Shown in pieces: positions 45,784 through 53,783 of a DNA stretch of 64,000 bases. Positions within the stretch are counted from its first letter, which is position 1. The number at the start of each line of letters is the position of its first letter. This stretch comes from Microbacterium atlanticum. GTDB lineage: Bacteria > Actinomycetota > Actinomycetes > Actinomycetales > Microbacteriaceae. A program made the translations under genes and the position numbers. The notes beneath the pieces are model-generated. The model did not search any database, was not told where the DNA came from, and saw only the letters and a program-made list of their open reading frames with translations. The stretch spans positions 2,666,001 through 2,730,000 of the forward strand of contig NZ_CP063813.1 of the NCBI RefSeq assembly GCF_015277815.1. Direction: 5' to 3'.

Positions 45784-47634
45784 TTACTGCGTCACGACCA
45801 CGCGCACGCGGTCGATGTTCTGCACGCGGGCGAAACCGGCATTGACATCACCGTTGCGCTCGGCCGTGACCCGCACGCTCACGAAGTAGGTGCCCGGCTG
45901 CGTGAACCGATGCGTCGTCGCCAGCGCCGCGATCTTCTGCGGCTTGCCCGCATTCCCCGCGACGTACGTGCCATCACCTTCGAAGTCCCACTCCGCAGCG
46001 ACGATCTTCCCCCCGCCGAGCGGCGCACGCGCTGCCGCGAGCAGCGCGACCGGCTTGCCCACCCGCGTCGTGATCACGCCGTCGCGGAGCGTCACGAAGT
46101 CCACGGTCGGCTGGATGCCGGCGCGCACCAGGGCGAACGGCGAGACGACGATCTGCGAGTCCTTGATCTCGTAGCGGGTGGACACGGGCGCCGCGACCCC
46201 CTTCTCCGCCCATGCGGCGACGTCGCGCAGCGCCTGTTCGACACTGCCGTACCAGTCGACCAGCGTCGCCGCGCGTGCTCCGGTCGGCGCAGCGTCCTGG
46301 TGGTCGGCATGATCTGTGTAATACACCCGGTAGGCGTTGCCGGCGGCGGCGCCGAGGCTGGACTCGACCTTCTTCCGATACCAGTCGGTGTGGATCGGAA
46401 GAGCGTCGACGTCGTAGAGGTTCGACACAACGATCATCTTGCCGTTGATCGAACCGTCGAAGGCGGCGTTGCCCGACACCGCGCCCGAGAACCCGGGCTC
46501 CCCCACCGTACGCTGCGGATAGAGCGGGGTACCGTCCGCGGCGCGGAACTGGTCGAGAGCGATCCACCCGGTGCCGGCCGCTGGGAGCTGATACCGGTAC
46601 GCGAACCGCTTGGCGATGTTCCAGCGGTGGCCGATCGTGTCCCCCATTTCGACGAGTTCGGCCCGCACCCGCTCGCCGAGCGGGGAGTCTTCAGCGCCGA
46701 GGTAGCCAGCGGTGTTCCAGAAGTCGTCGACGAAGGTGGGATCATAGACGAGCGGGTCGTCGGAGTCGAGCCCGCCGCCGAAGTAGGCGGGGTCGTAGCC
46801 GAGCAGGTAGTCGGGGTTCTCCCATCCCTTCCACGGGATGCCGAGCTTGTGCACCTCCGTGAGCATCGCGCGCTCCGCCTCATCGAGAGTGGCATAGGGG
46901 TCGCCGCTGCCCCCGGGCAGCAGCGCGTCGCGGATCTCGTCGGCCTTGTCGGCGAGGATGAGCTCGGCCGCCGCACGCCCGTTGAAGTTGTAACTGTTCG
47001 GCGTCGGCACGGCCTGCACCAACGGAACGAAACCCTGCCACACCCCGTCCGTGTTCTCGGCTGCGCCGACCGTCTGGAACGAGCCGCCGCTGGGGCCGTA
47101 CAGGTACCCGAAGATGGCGCGATCGCTGCCGTAGTAGGCCGCGGCCACGGTCTCGGCGAACTTCGCCGCTGCGGCGGTGTGGCGGTAGCCCAGCGACAGG
47201 AACCCGTTTCCGGCCTGCACCGCGTACCCGCCGCTGGCGAGCGCGAAGCCGATGGCGCGATCGCTTGCGCGAGAGGTGTTCTGGTCGGCGCTGAAGGTTG
47301 TCGGGTAGGTGTACTGGAAGAACCGACCCTGCCACTTCGACTTGTCGGCTGCGGGGTGCAGGTAGATGTTGAACGTGATGTTCGTGCCCTCGAAGTGACC
47401 CGACACCCGGTGATGCGGAACGGGCGTCGTCTCGTCCGTCTCGGCATCGATCACAGGCTGGGTGTATGTCGGATCGATGCAGTCCGCGGTCACCTGCATC
47501 GGCGCATTGGGGGCGGGCTGCACGCACGCGACAGGTTCGGCCGCGGCTGGCAGAGCGGGCAGGAGCGCGACGGTCAGCGCGAGCACGGCGCTCGCAGCGA
47601 TGGGCCCGGGACGGGCGAAAGATGGTCGTGCCAT
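45784..47634 (-). CDS. Secreted alpha/beta-hydrolase-like protein with C-terminal PKD domain
   Basis: 616 residues. The signal peptide (about 1-32, ending LPAAAEP) points to secretion. The central region resembles tannase/feruloyl-esterase-like hydrolases: a nucleophile-elbow candidate G-P-S-G-G (S182) after AIFGYLYG, a late Asp in VVSNLYDVDALPIHTDWYR, and His in YYTDHADHQD that could complete a triad. The last ~75 residues form a PKD-type Ig domain (AAEWDFEGDGTYVAG...THRFTQPGTYFVSVRVTAE). It may release acyl groups or process plant polymers outside the cell before import. It is controlled by a TTGCGCAA site 136 bases upstream. The enzyme class is an inference. Confidence 0.78.
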   Translation of the reverse strand: MARPSFARPGPIAASAVLALTVALLPALPAAAEPVACVQPAPNAPMQVTADCIDPTYTQPVIDAETDETTPVPHHRVSGHFEGTNITFNIYLHPAADKSKWQGRFFQYTYPTTFSADQNTSRASDRAIGFALASGGYAVQAGNGFLSLGYRHTAAAAKFAETVAAAYYGSDRAIFGYLYGPSGGSFQTVGAAENTDGVWQGFVPLVQAVPTPNSYNFNGRAAAELILADKADEIRDALLPGGSGDPYATLDEAERAMLTEVHKLGIPWKGWENPDYLLGYDPAYFGGGLDSDDPLVYDPTFVDDFWNTAGYLGAEDSPLGERVRAELVEMGDTIGHRWNIAKRFAYRYQLPAAGTGWIALDQFRAADGTPLYPQRTVGEPGFSGAVSGNAAFDGSINGKMIVVSNLYDVDALPIHTDWYRKKVESSLGAAAGNAYRVYYTDHADHQDAAPTGARAATLVDWYGSVEQALRDVAAWAEKGVAAPVSTRYEIKDSQIVVSPFALVRAGIQPTVDFVTLRDGVITTRVGKPVALLAAARAPLGGGKIVAAEWDFEGDGTYVAGNAGKPQKIAALATTHRFTQPGTYFVSVRVTAERNGDVNAGFARVQNIDRVRVVVTQ

Positions 47635-47769
47635 GGGGAGTCCTCCAGCTTCGTTGATGGTGAGCCCGCGGCCTCGCGAGCGCCCGCCAGCCGGGCGCTC
47701 ACAGCGCCCGAGCGGCAGCGACTGACGCTAGACCGACACGATCTCGACTGGCAATCGAGGAAGCTCATA

Positions 47770-47777
47770 TTGCGCAA
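47770..47777. promoter_or_regulatory. TTGCGCAA operator of the secreted hydrolase gene
   Basis: Context CTCATATTGCGCAAGG, 136 bases upstream of the start at 47634. Sixth copy of the island operator. Confidence 0.73.
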
Positions 47778-47939
47778 GGTTCTCGGGCTGGCCGCACGAG
47801 CGGCGCCCGAACCCGCGTCATTCCCGAGCGCGAGCCTGGGCACCCAGACCTCAGTGTGAACTATCGTGAGGTCAGAATCGGTGGGCAAAGGTGGGCAGAA
47901 GGCGCTTTCCGAAAGCATCCGCCCGCACCGATGCAACGC

Positions 47940-47966
47940 AAAAAGCCCGGATTACCGGGCCTTTTG
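47940..47966 (-). terminator. Rho-independent terminator following the right tRNA fragment
   Basis: On the minus strand: AAAAG-GCCCGG-taat-CCGGGC-TTTTTG, a classical stem with a T-run, placed directly downstream of the tRNA 3' fragment at 47970-48012. Confidence 0.85.
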
Positions 47967-47969
47967 TCT

Positions 47970-48012
47970 GTAGCAGGAGCGGGGCTTGAACCCGCGACCT
48001 CACGATTATGAG
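47970..48012 (-). other. tRNA 3'-half fragment; right attachment-site repeat of genomic island
   Basis: Exact copy of the 43 bases at 24836-24878: CAU anticodon loop, T-arm and 3' acceptor strand. Beyond the anticodon loop the sequence (CTCGG on the 5' side) does not form a proper anticodon stem with TCGTG, and no 5' acceptor strand AGCAGGA follows, so this copy is also incomplete. CCA is not encoded. Confidence 0.85.
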
Positions 48013-48465
48013 CCGAGAGCCTAAGACGGTCGCATCGTCTGGGTTGTCCTCGATCAATCTCGCCCTGACCAGCGATTCCTTGCCGGTGGAGTGGTTGTAT
48101 CGCAATCGATTCTACGGTTCGGGCTGGGCACACCTGGACCCATCTCGTCGGAATATCCGTTGGATAACCGTTGAATCATCGAATCCGCGATGAGCAAGCA
48201 TGGCGGCGTCGCACCTCGACCGTGCCACCAAGGCGGACCGCGCCAGTGGCTTGATTTCGGATCCTATCCGGGGGTTGTGCCGGACGGACCCGGCATGCAC
48301 TCCGCATCCTTCACCGGATGTCGTCGAGACAGGCCGAGCCGCCGCGACTCTGCGGCATGTCGCACCACTGCTGCGAACAAGAGCTGAGCGTCGACGCGGT
48401 CAAGGCCCACGACGACCAGCAGCACGTGAGGTGCTAAGAATGGTTCGCACGACCGGAGGTGAACC
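48013..48465. other. Non-coding region between island boundary and second LacI gene
   Basis: About 450 bases. A short minus-strand frame (RYNHSTGKESLVRARLIEDNPDD...) runs from about 48105 into the tRNA fragment and looks protein-like. It could be the relic of a mobile-element gene ending at the attachment site, but no family is recognised. At the right end, ATGGTTC (48440-48446) pairs with GAACCAT (48461-48467) around the ribosome binding site of the LacI gene. Confidence 0.45.
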
Positions 48466-49467
48466 ATGGGTGTAGCGACGATGGCGGATGTCGCTCGGGT
48501 GGCGGGGGTGTCGAAGAAGACCGTGTCGAACTTTTTCAACGGCTACCCGTACATGACGCCGGAGACGCGGTCGCGGATCGAGGCTGCGATCGCGGAGCTG
48601 AACTACAAGGTCAACGTGTCGGCACGCAACCTCAGCTCGGGGCGCACCGGAACGATCGCCTTGGCGATCCCCGAGATCGCCCACCCGTACTTCGCCGAGC
48701 TTGCCCAGTCGGTGGTCGCCGCCGCCCAGCAGCGAGGGATGAACGTGGTCGTCGAGGTAACCGAGGGCGACCATGACCGCGAACTCGCGCTGCTGCACGG
48801 GCACGGCGGTCGCTACGTAGACGGTCTGCTCTTCCACCCGATCGCTCTGGGCGCAGACGATATCGAGTCGGCCACCATCGACGTTCCCGTGGTGCTTATC
48901 GGCGACCGCGTGTACGGCGGGCGATTCGATTTCGTGACCGTCGCGAACGTCGAGGGCGCGTACGAGATGACTCGTCTGCTGCTGCGTCGGGGCCGGCGAC
49001 GGATCGTCGCGCTCGGCATGGAGCGCTCCGACCTGCCGACAGCCGCGGCGCAGCGCTTCCTGGGATATGCGCGAGCTCTTGAGGCCGAGGGGATCGTGCT
49101 CGATGATCGGCTTCTGGTGGGTCCGATCCCGTGGAATCGCGCGTCGGGAGCGCACGCGATCGCCGGCGTCGTCGAATCGGGCATCGACTTCGACGCCGTG
49201 TTCGGTCTGAACGACGCGATCGCGCTGGGTGCGATGTCGGAACTGCAGCGGCGCGGCATCAGTGTGCCGGAGCACGTGTCGGTGGTCGGCTTCGACGATG
49301 TCGAGGAGGCCGCACTGGCATTCCCTGCGCTCACGACGCTGAACTCAGGCCGCACGTGGATCGCCGACACCGCGGTGCAGCGGCTCGCGGATCACCTGCA
49401 GCGCGGCGACAGCGACGCCCGCGTGATCGTCGCCCAGCACTCCGTGATCGAGCGCGCCTCGGTCTGA
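48466..49467 (+). CDS. LacI-family transcriptional regulator of the GH127 locus
   Basis: 333 residues. The HTH is at about 4-50 (ATMADVARVAGVSKKTVSNFFNGYPYMTPETRSRIEAAIAELNYKVN); the effector domain includes FAELAQSVVAAAQQRGMNVVVEV and VSVVGFDDVEEAALAFPALTTL. The SKKTVSN recognition helix differs from the usual SxATVSR, consistent with a distinct operator. The ATG has GGAGGTG upstream, inside a predicted hairpin. It is transcribed toward GH127; the twin palindromes just downstream of it are the probable target. Confidence 0.93.
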   Translation: MGVATMADVARVAGVSKKTVSNFFNGYPYMTPETRSRIEAAIAELNYKVNVSARNLSSGRTGTIALAIPEIAHPYFAELAQSVVAAAQQRGMNVVVEVTEGDHDRELALLHGHGGRYVDGLLFHPIALGADDIESATIDVPVVLIGDRVYGGRFDFVTVANVEGAYEMTRLLLRRGRRRIVALGMERSDLPTAAAQRFLGYARALEAEGIVLDDRLLVGPIPWNRASGAHAIAGVVESGIDFDAVFGLNDAIALGAMSELQRRGISVPEHVSVVGFDDVEEAALAFPALTTLNSGRTWIADTAVQRLADHLQRGDSDARVIVAQHSVIERASV

Positions 49468-49505
49468 TCTCCGGAAGAGTTTCTCGAATTGCCTGTTGCG
49501 CGTGT

Positions 49506-49546
49506 AGTACACCGGTGTACTATCGATCCCTGTACACCGGTGTACT
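49506..49546. promoter_or_regulatory. Twin LacI-type operators upstream of GH127
   Basis: Two perfect palindromes with core GTACACCGGTGTAC, at 49506-49521 (AGTACACCGGTGTACT) and 49532-49545, centre-to-centre 25 bases. They lie 40-80 bases upstream of the GH127 start in the 119-base gap after the LacI gene. Confidence 0.85.
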
Positions 49547-49586
49547 AACCGGCAGAACACTCAAGGCTCACTCGATGAGGAGAAAA

Positions 49587-51455
49587 ATGGTCAGCGTCAC
49601 AGGCTCGCTCGCCGCCCCGGCTGCCCCGGCACGCACGACGGCCCGCACCCCGCTCGACATCCGTCGCGTGCGGCTCGCGGACGGGTTCGTCGGGGACTGG
49701 CAGCGGCTGAACCGCGAGGCCACCATCCCCCACTGCATCGAACGCCTGGAGACGACCGGCGTCATCGACAACCTCCGCCGCCTGGTCGGGGAGAGCGACG
49801 CCGAGTTCCGCGGTCCGCTGTTCGCCGACTCCGACCTCTACAAAACGCTCGAGGCGATCGGCTGGGAGGCCGTCAACGGCGACGCCTCGTCGTTCGACGG
49901 CTTCGTCGATGACGCGATTCGCCTCCTCGGCGCGGTGCAGGAGGACGACGGCTACCTCGACAGCTATTACCAGGGCCCGCTGGCGGGTCAGCGGTTCACC
50001 GATCTGCCGCAGGGACACGAGATGTACAAGCTCGGCCACCTTCTGCAGGCGGCGATCGCATGGGCGCACGCCGGCCGTACCGACCTGCTCGAGATCGCCC
50101 TGCGCTACGTCGACCTCGTGCACGAGACGTTCGGCGCCGGCGGCCGAGACGACATCGACGGCCACCCCGAGATCGAGACCGCCCTGGTGGAGCTTTCACG
50201 ACTGACCGGCGACCCGCGCCACCGCGAGCTCGCCGTGCGCATGATCGAACTGCGCGGCCACCGCACGATCGGCGAGGGCGCGTTCGGCGGCGCCTACTAC
50301 CAGGACTACACGCCGGTGCGCGAGGCCCGCGAGGCCATCGGTCACGCCGTCCGCCAGGTGTACCTGCTCGCCGGCGTGGCCGACGTGGAGCTCGATGACG
50401 CCGATGCGGGCTACCGTGCGACCCTCGATGCGCTGTGGGACAGCATCCATCACCAGAAGATGTACGTCACCGGCGGCCTCGGCTCGCGCCACCGCGGCGA
50501 GGCGTTCGGCGACCCTTACGAGCTGCCCGCCGACCGGGCCTACTCCGAGACCTGCGCCGCCATCGCGAACCTGCACTGGAACTGGCGGATGCTGCTGCTC
50601 AACGGGGACGCGAAGTACGCGGACGAGATCGAGCGGGGACTGTACAACGCCATCGCCGTCTCGACCGCCGTCGACGGGAAGAGCTACTTCTACTCCAATC
50701 CGCTGCAGCTGCGCTCAGGTCACACGCACGAGGAGGACGCACCGTCGGCGCGACTGGACTGGTACTTCTGCGCATGCTGCCCGCCCAACCTCGCCCGACT
50801 CCTCGCATCCATCAACGCCTACGTGCTGACCGAGTCTGCTGACGCTGTGCAGTTCCAGCTCTATGCATCGGGGAGCTACGACCTCGGCGACGGCGTCACC
50901 GCACAGGTGACCACCGACTTCCCCTGGGCGCCGACCGTGCGGGTCGAGTTCGATGCGCCGACGACACGTGTCACCCAGTTCCGTATTCCCGGGTGGGCGG
51001 AGGGCGCGGCTATCACCGTCGACGGAACGCGCGCGGATGCTGCGCCCGGATACGTCCAGGCGGCCGCGGGCACCCGAACCGTCGAGCTCGAGATCCCCGT
51101 CGAGCCGGTGTTCGAGCAGGCGCACCCGTGGGTGGACGCGGCGCGAGGTGCGCTCGCGCTGCGCCGCGGCCCGGTGTACTACTGCATCGAGCAGGCGGAC
51201 CTACCTGACGGCATCCGTCTGGAGGATGTGATGATCCCCGCTGAGCCGGTCGCGATCCAGGGTGGGCATGACGACGCGCTCGTCGCGCCGACCCTCACGA
51301 TCGATGGCGCACGCCTGCGGCGGCCATCCGGGGCACTCTACGAGACGCCCGGCTCCGCCGCCGTCGCCGACCTGGGCGCGCTCCGCGCCATTCCCTACTT
51401 CCGGTGGGCGAACCGCGCCCCCGGTGCGATGCGCGTCTGGTTGCCGACGGTTTAG
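49587..51455 (+). CDS. Glycoside hydrolase family 127 (beta-L-arabinofuranosidase type)
   Basis: 622 residues, no signal peptide. The (alpha/alpha)6 barrel carries the zinc/cysteine active site known from HypBA1-like enzymes: YSETCAAI (Glu and first Cys) and DWYFCACCPPNLARLL (the Cys pair including the nucleophile). A beta-sandwich C-terminus follows (RVEFDAPTTRVTQFRIPGWAEGA...). The family releases beta-L-arabinofuranose from plant hydroxyproline-linked or arabinan-type oligosaccharides. The ATG (MVSVTG) with GAGGAG upstream is preferred; an ATG four codons earlier is possible. Confidence 0.92.
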   Translation: MVSVTGSLAAPAAPARTTARTPLDIRRVRLADGFVGDWQRLNREATIPHCIERLETTGVIDNLRRLVGESDAEFRGPLFADSDLYKTLEAIGWEAVNGDASSFDGFVDDAIRLLGAVQEDDGYLDSYYQGPLAGQRFTDLPQGHEMYKLGHLLQAAIAWAHAGRTDLLEIALRYVDLVHETFGAGGRDDIDGHPEIETALVELSRLTGDPRHRELAVRMIELRGHRTIGEGAFGGAYYQDYTPVREAREAIGHAVRQVYLLAGVADVELDDADAGYRATLDALWDSIHHQKMYVTGGLGSRHRGEAFGDPYELPADRAYSETCAAIANLHWNWRMLLLNGDAKYADEIERGLYNAIAVSTAVDGKSYFYSNPLQLRSGHTHEEDAPSARLDWYFCACCPPNLARLLASINAYVLTESADAVQFQLYASGSYDLGDGVTAQVTTDFPWAPTVRVEFDAPTTRVTQFRIPGWAEGAAITVDGTRADAAPGYVQAAAGTRTVELEIPVEPVFEQAHPWVDAARGALALRRGPVYYCIEQADLPDGIRLEDVMIPAEPVAIQGGHDDALVAPTLTIDGARLRRPSGALYETPGSAAVADLGALRAIPYFRWANRAPGAMRVWLPTV

Positions 51456-51511
51456 GCATCGGGCGCTGCCGGCTCGCCGGCGACCCTTCACCAATTGAGA
51501 GGAAACACGCA

Positions 51512-52798
51512 ATGAGGCGCTACCTGAGAACACTCGCCGCCATGGGCGCGGTCGCCGCGGTCGGGATCGCTCTGGCCGGATGCGCCGGTTCGGGCAGCGG
51601 GGCAGAGAGCGGCGGAACCGTCACCCTCTGGGCCCGCGACTCGCAGTCCCGGTTCATGCAGCAGCTCGCCGACGCTTTCAACGAGACTCACGACACGCAG
51701 GTCGAGGTCACACTCGTTCCAGCGTCCGAGTATGTGCAGAAGTTCGGCACCGCCGCCGCCGGAGGCAGCGCGCCGGACATCGCGTCGATCGACCTGGTCT
51801 ACGTGCCCTACTTCGCATCGGTCGGTGCATTGAAGGACATCAAGGAGGACTGGGACGCGCTGTCGTACAAGGACGACATGAGCCCGGGGCACGTCGCCCA
51901 GGGCGTGTATGAAGACGGCGTCTACTCGGTGCCCTTCTCGGCCGATGTCTCGGCGATGTTCTACAACAAGGACCTGTTCGCCGCAGCGGGCCTCGACCCC
52001 GAGGCGCCGCCGACCACGATGGCCGAGGTGCAGGCCGCTGCCGAGCAGATCACCGCATCAGGCGACGGCAACTACGGGTTCGTATTCTCGGGCGCGTGCG
52101 GTGGCTGCAACATCTTCTCGATGACCCCGTACATCTGGGCGAGCGGCGGCGACGTGCTCTCCACCGACGGCACCGAAGCGCTGCTGGACACCCAGGAGGT
52201 GACCGACACCCTCACCCAGTACCGCGACCTGTGGGAGGGCGGCGCGATGCCCGAGCTCGTGCAGTCCGACAGCGGCGCGAACGCCGGTGACGCGTTCAAG
52301 GCCGGCAAGGTCGGCATCATGAACTGGGGCACGTTCTTCATCGGTGCCCTCGAGGACGAGACCGACGGCGCACAGTTCGAGTGGGACGTCGCCCCGATCC
52401 CCGGCGCCGAGGACGGCCAGATCGGCTCGTTCGCCGGCGGCGACAACCTCACCATCCCGTCAGGGTCGAAGAACCCCGAGGGTGCGTGGGAGTTCCTCGA
52501 GTGGGCCACCGGCGAAGAGGCCCAGACGATCCTCGCCGACGCCGGCGTGATGCCAACGCGCCTCGATCTTCTCGACGAGCTGTACATCTCCCAGGACCCC
52601 CGCTTCCAGGTGTTCGCCGACGCACTGGCAGTGGGCAAGGTGCCCTACAGCGTGATCGAGAACGAACTGTTCAACGACCCCAACGGGGTCTGGTCCACCA
52701 TGATCCAGGAGGCCGTGTTCGGCACCGGGACCGTGGAAGAAGCTCAAGCGAAGGCCCAGGAAGCGGCGCAGGCGCTGCTCGACGAGGCCAACAACTGA
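51512..52798 (+). CDS. ABC transporter sugar-binding lipoprotein (SBP family 1)
   Basis: 428 residues. Lipoprotein signal ending GIALAGCAGS, lipid-attached Cys at about residue 24. The mature chain has the SBP_bac_1 fold: TLWARDSQSRFMQQLADAFNETH, AGGSAPDIASIDLVYVPYF, FSADVSAMFYNKDLFAAAGL, GSFAGGDNLTIPSGSKNPEGAWEFLEWAT. It binds the oligosaccharide imported by the two permeases downstream. A hairpin separates it from the permease genes and could keep its expression higher. The ATPase is not in this locus and is probably a shared MsiK-type protein elsewhere. Confidence 0.94.
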   Translation: MRRYLRTLAAMGAVAAVGIALAGCAGSGSGAESGGTVTLWARDSQSRFMQQLADAFNETHDTQVEVTLVPASEYVQKFGTAAAGGSAPDIASIDLVYVPYFASVGALKDIKEDWDALSYKDDMSPGHVAQGVYEDGVYSVPFSADVSAMFYNKDLFAAAGLDPEAPPTTMAEVQAAAEQITASGDGNYGFVFSGACGGCNIFSMTPYIWASGGDVLSTDGTEALLDTQEVTDTLTQYRDLWEGGAMPELVQSDSGANAGDAFKAGKVGIMNWGTFFIGALEDETDGAQFEWDVAPIPGAEDGQIGSFAGGDNLTIPSGSKNPEGAWEFLEWATGEEAQTILADAGVMPTRLDLLDELYISQDPRFQVFADALAVGKVPYSVIENELFNDPNGVWSTMIQEAVFGTGTVEEAQAKAQEAAQALLDEANN

Positions 52799-52808
52799 GA
52801 TCCGACGA

Positions 52809-52840
52809 GGTGACGGGGCGGGGCCATCCGCCCCGTCACC
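52809..52840 (+). terminator. Hairpin between binding protein and permease genes
   Basis: Stem GGTGACGGGGCGG/CCGCCCCGTCACC (13 bp) with a 6-base loop and no T-run, 10 bases after the binding-protein stop and just before the AAGGAG of the permease gene. Such hairpins commonly stabilise the upstream mRNA or reduce read-through. Confidence 0.7.
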
Positions 52841-52856
52841 TGAAGGAGCACACACC

Positions 52857-53783
52857 ATGACTGCTGTTGCGCAGGCGGCGCTGGAGCCGCAAACGATGGG
52901 GAAGAACAGGATCGCGCGGCGCCGCGGCATCCTCGGGCTCGTCCTCAGCCTTCCCGCCTTCGTCCTCCTCGGCGTCTTCTTCGTCTGGCCGCTCATCCGC
53001 ACGGTCTTCATGTCGCTCAACGACTGGCCGCTGCTGGGCACGCCGGAGTTCATCGGCTTCGAGAACTACGTCAACGCGTTCAATGACGACCAGTTCCTGC
53101 GGGCGGCCGGATTCACGATCTTCTACACGATCGTCATCACCCCGATCCTGCTCGCCTGCGCGTTCGGTCTCGCGTTCCTGGTGCGCCGCGGGCAGCGCCG
53201 GCATCGGATCTTCCAGACCATCTACTTCCTCCCCGTGGTCATCGGCCTCGCCTCAGGCAGCTACATCTGGCTGTTCATGTGGCAGTCCGACATCGGCCCG
53301 ACGACGACCCTGCTCGGCAACCTCGGCGTCCTCGATCCGACGAAGAACTTCTTCGCCGACTTCTGGTCGGCCTTCGCGATCGTGGTGGGCATGGTCACAT
53401 GGAAGGTCGTCGGACTCCAGATGCTCCTCGTGCTCGCCGGCATCCAGGCGATCCCCGAGGAGGTGAACGAGGCGGCCCGCATCGACGGTGCGAGCGCGTG
53501 GCAGACGTTCTGGCACATCACCGTGCCGCTGCTGCGCCCCACCCTCGCGCTCGTGCTGGTGTTCTCGGTGGCAGGCTCACTGCTCGCGTTCGACCAGTTC
53601 TACATCATGACCAACGGCGGCCCGGCGGGGTCCACAATCACGGCGGTGTTCCAGATCTACCGCACCGGCTTCGTGCAGTTCGACGTCGGCTACGCGTCGG
53701 CGCTCTCCCTCATCCTCATGCTCGCCCTCGGGCTCGTCAGCCTCGGGCAGATGCTCCTGCTTCGGAACTCGGACCACTCATGA
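52857..53783 (+). CDS. Sugar ABC transporter permease (MalF/UgpA-like)
   Basis: 308 residues, six membrane helices. The cytoplasmic EAA loop is EAARIDGASAWQTFWHITVPLLRP. The N-terminal RRRGILGLVLSLPAFVLLGVFFVWPLIRTVFMSL motif is standard for carbohydrate-uptake-1 permeases. It ends in an ATGA overlap with the second permease. It belongs to the GH127 and mannosidase operon. Confidence 0.94.
   Translation: MTAVAQAALEPQTMGKNRIARRRGILGLVLSLPAFVLLGVFFVWPLIRTVFMSLNDWPLLGTPEFIGFENYVNAFNDDQFLRAAGFTIFYTIVITPILLACAFGLAFLVRRGQRRHRIFQTIYFLPVVIGLASGSYIWLFMWQSDIGPTTTLLGNLGVLDPTKNFFADFWSAFAIVVGMVTWKVVGLQMLLVLAGIQAIPEEVNEAARIDGASAWQTFWHITVPLLRPTLALVLVFSVAGSLLAFDQFYIMTNGGPAGSTITAVFQIYRTGFVQFDVGYASALSLILMLALGLVSLGQMLLLRNSDHS

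Noticed and set aside
45667..47859. 730-residue plus-strand frame over the secreted hydrolase
   Set aside because: Antisense shadow; the minus strand has a signal peptide, a conserved PKD domain and an upstream operator.
24838..48012. Prophage
   Set aside because: No capsid, terminase, portal, lysis or integrase genes; contents are metabolic only.
47970..48050. Complete tRNA gene at the right boundary
   Set aside because: Same reason; the anticodon stem has a mismatch and nothing pairs with TCCTGCT in the following sequence.
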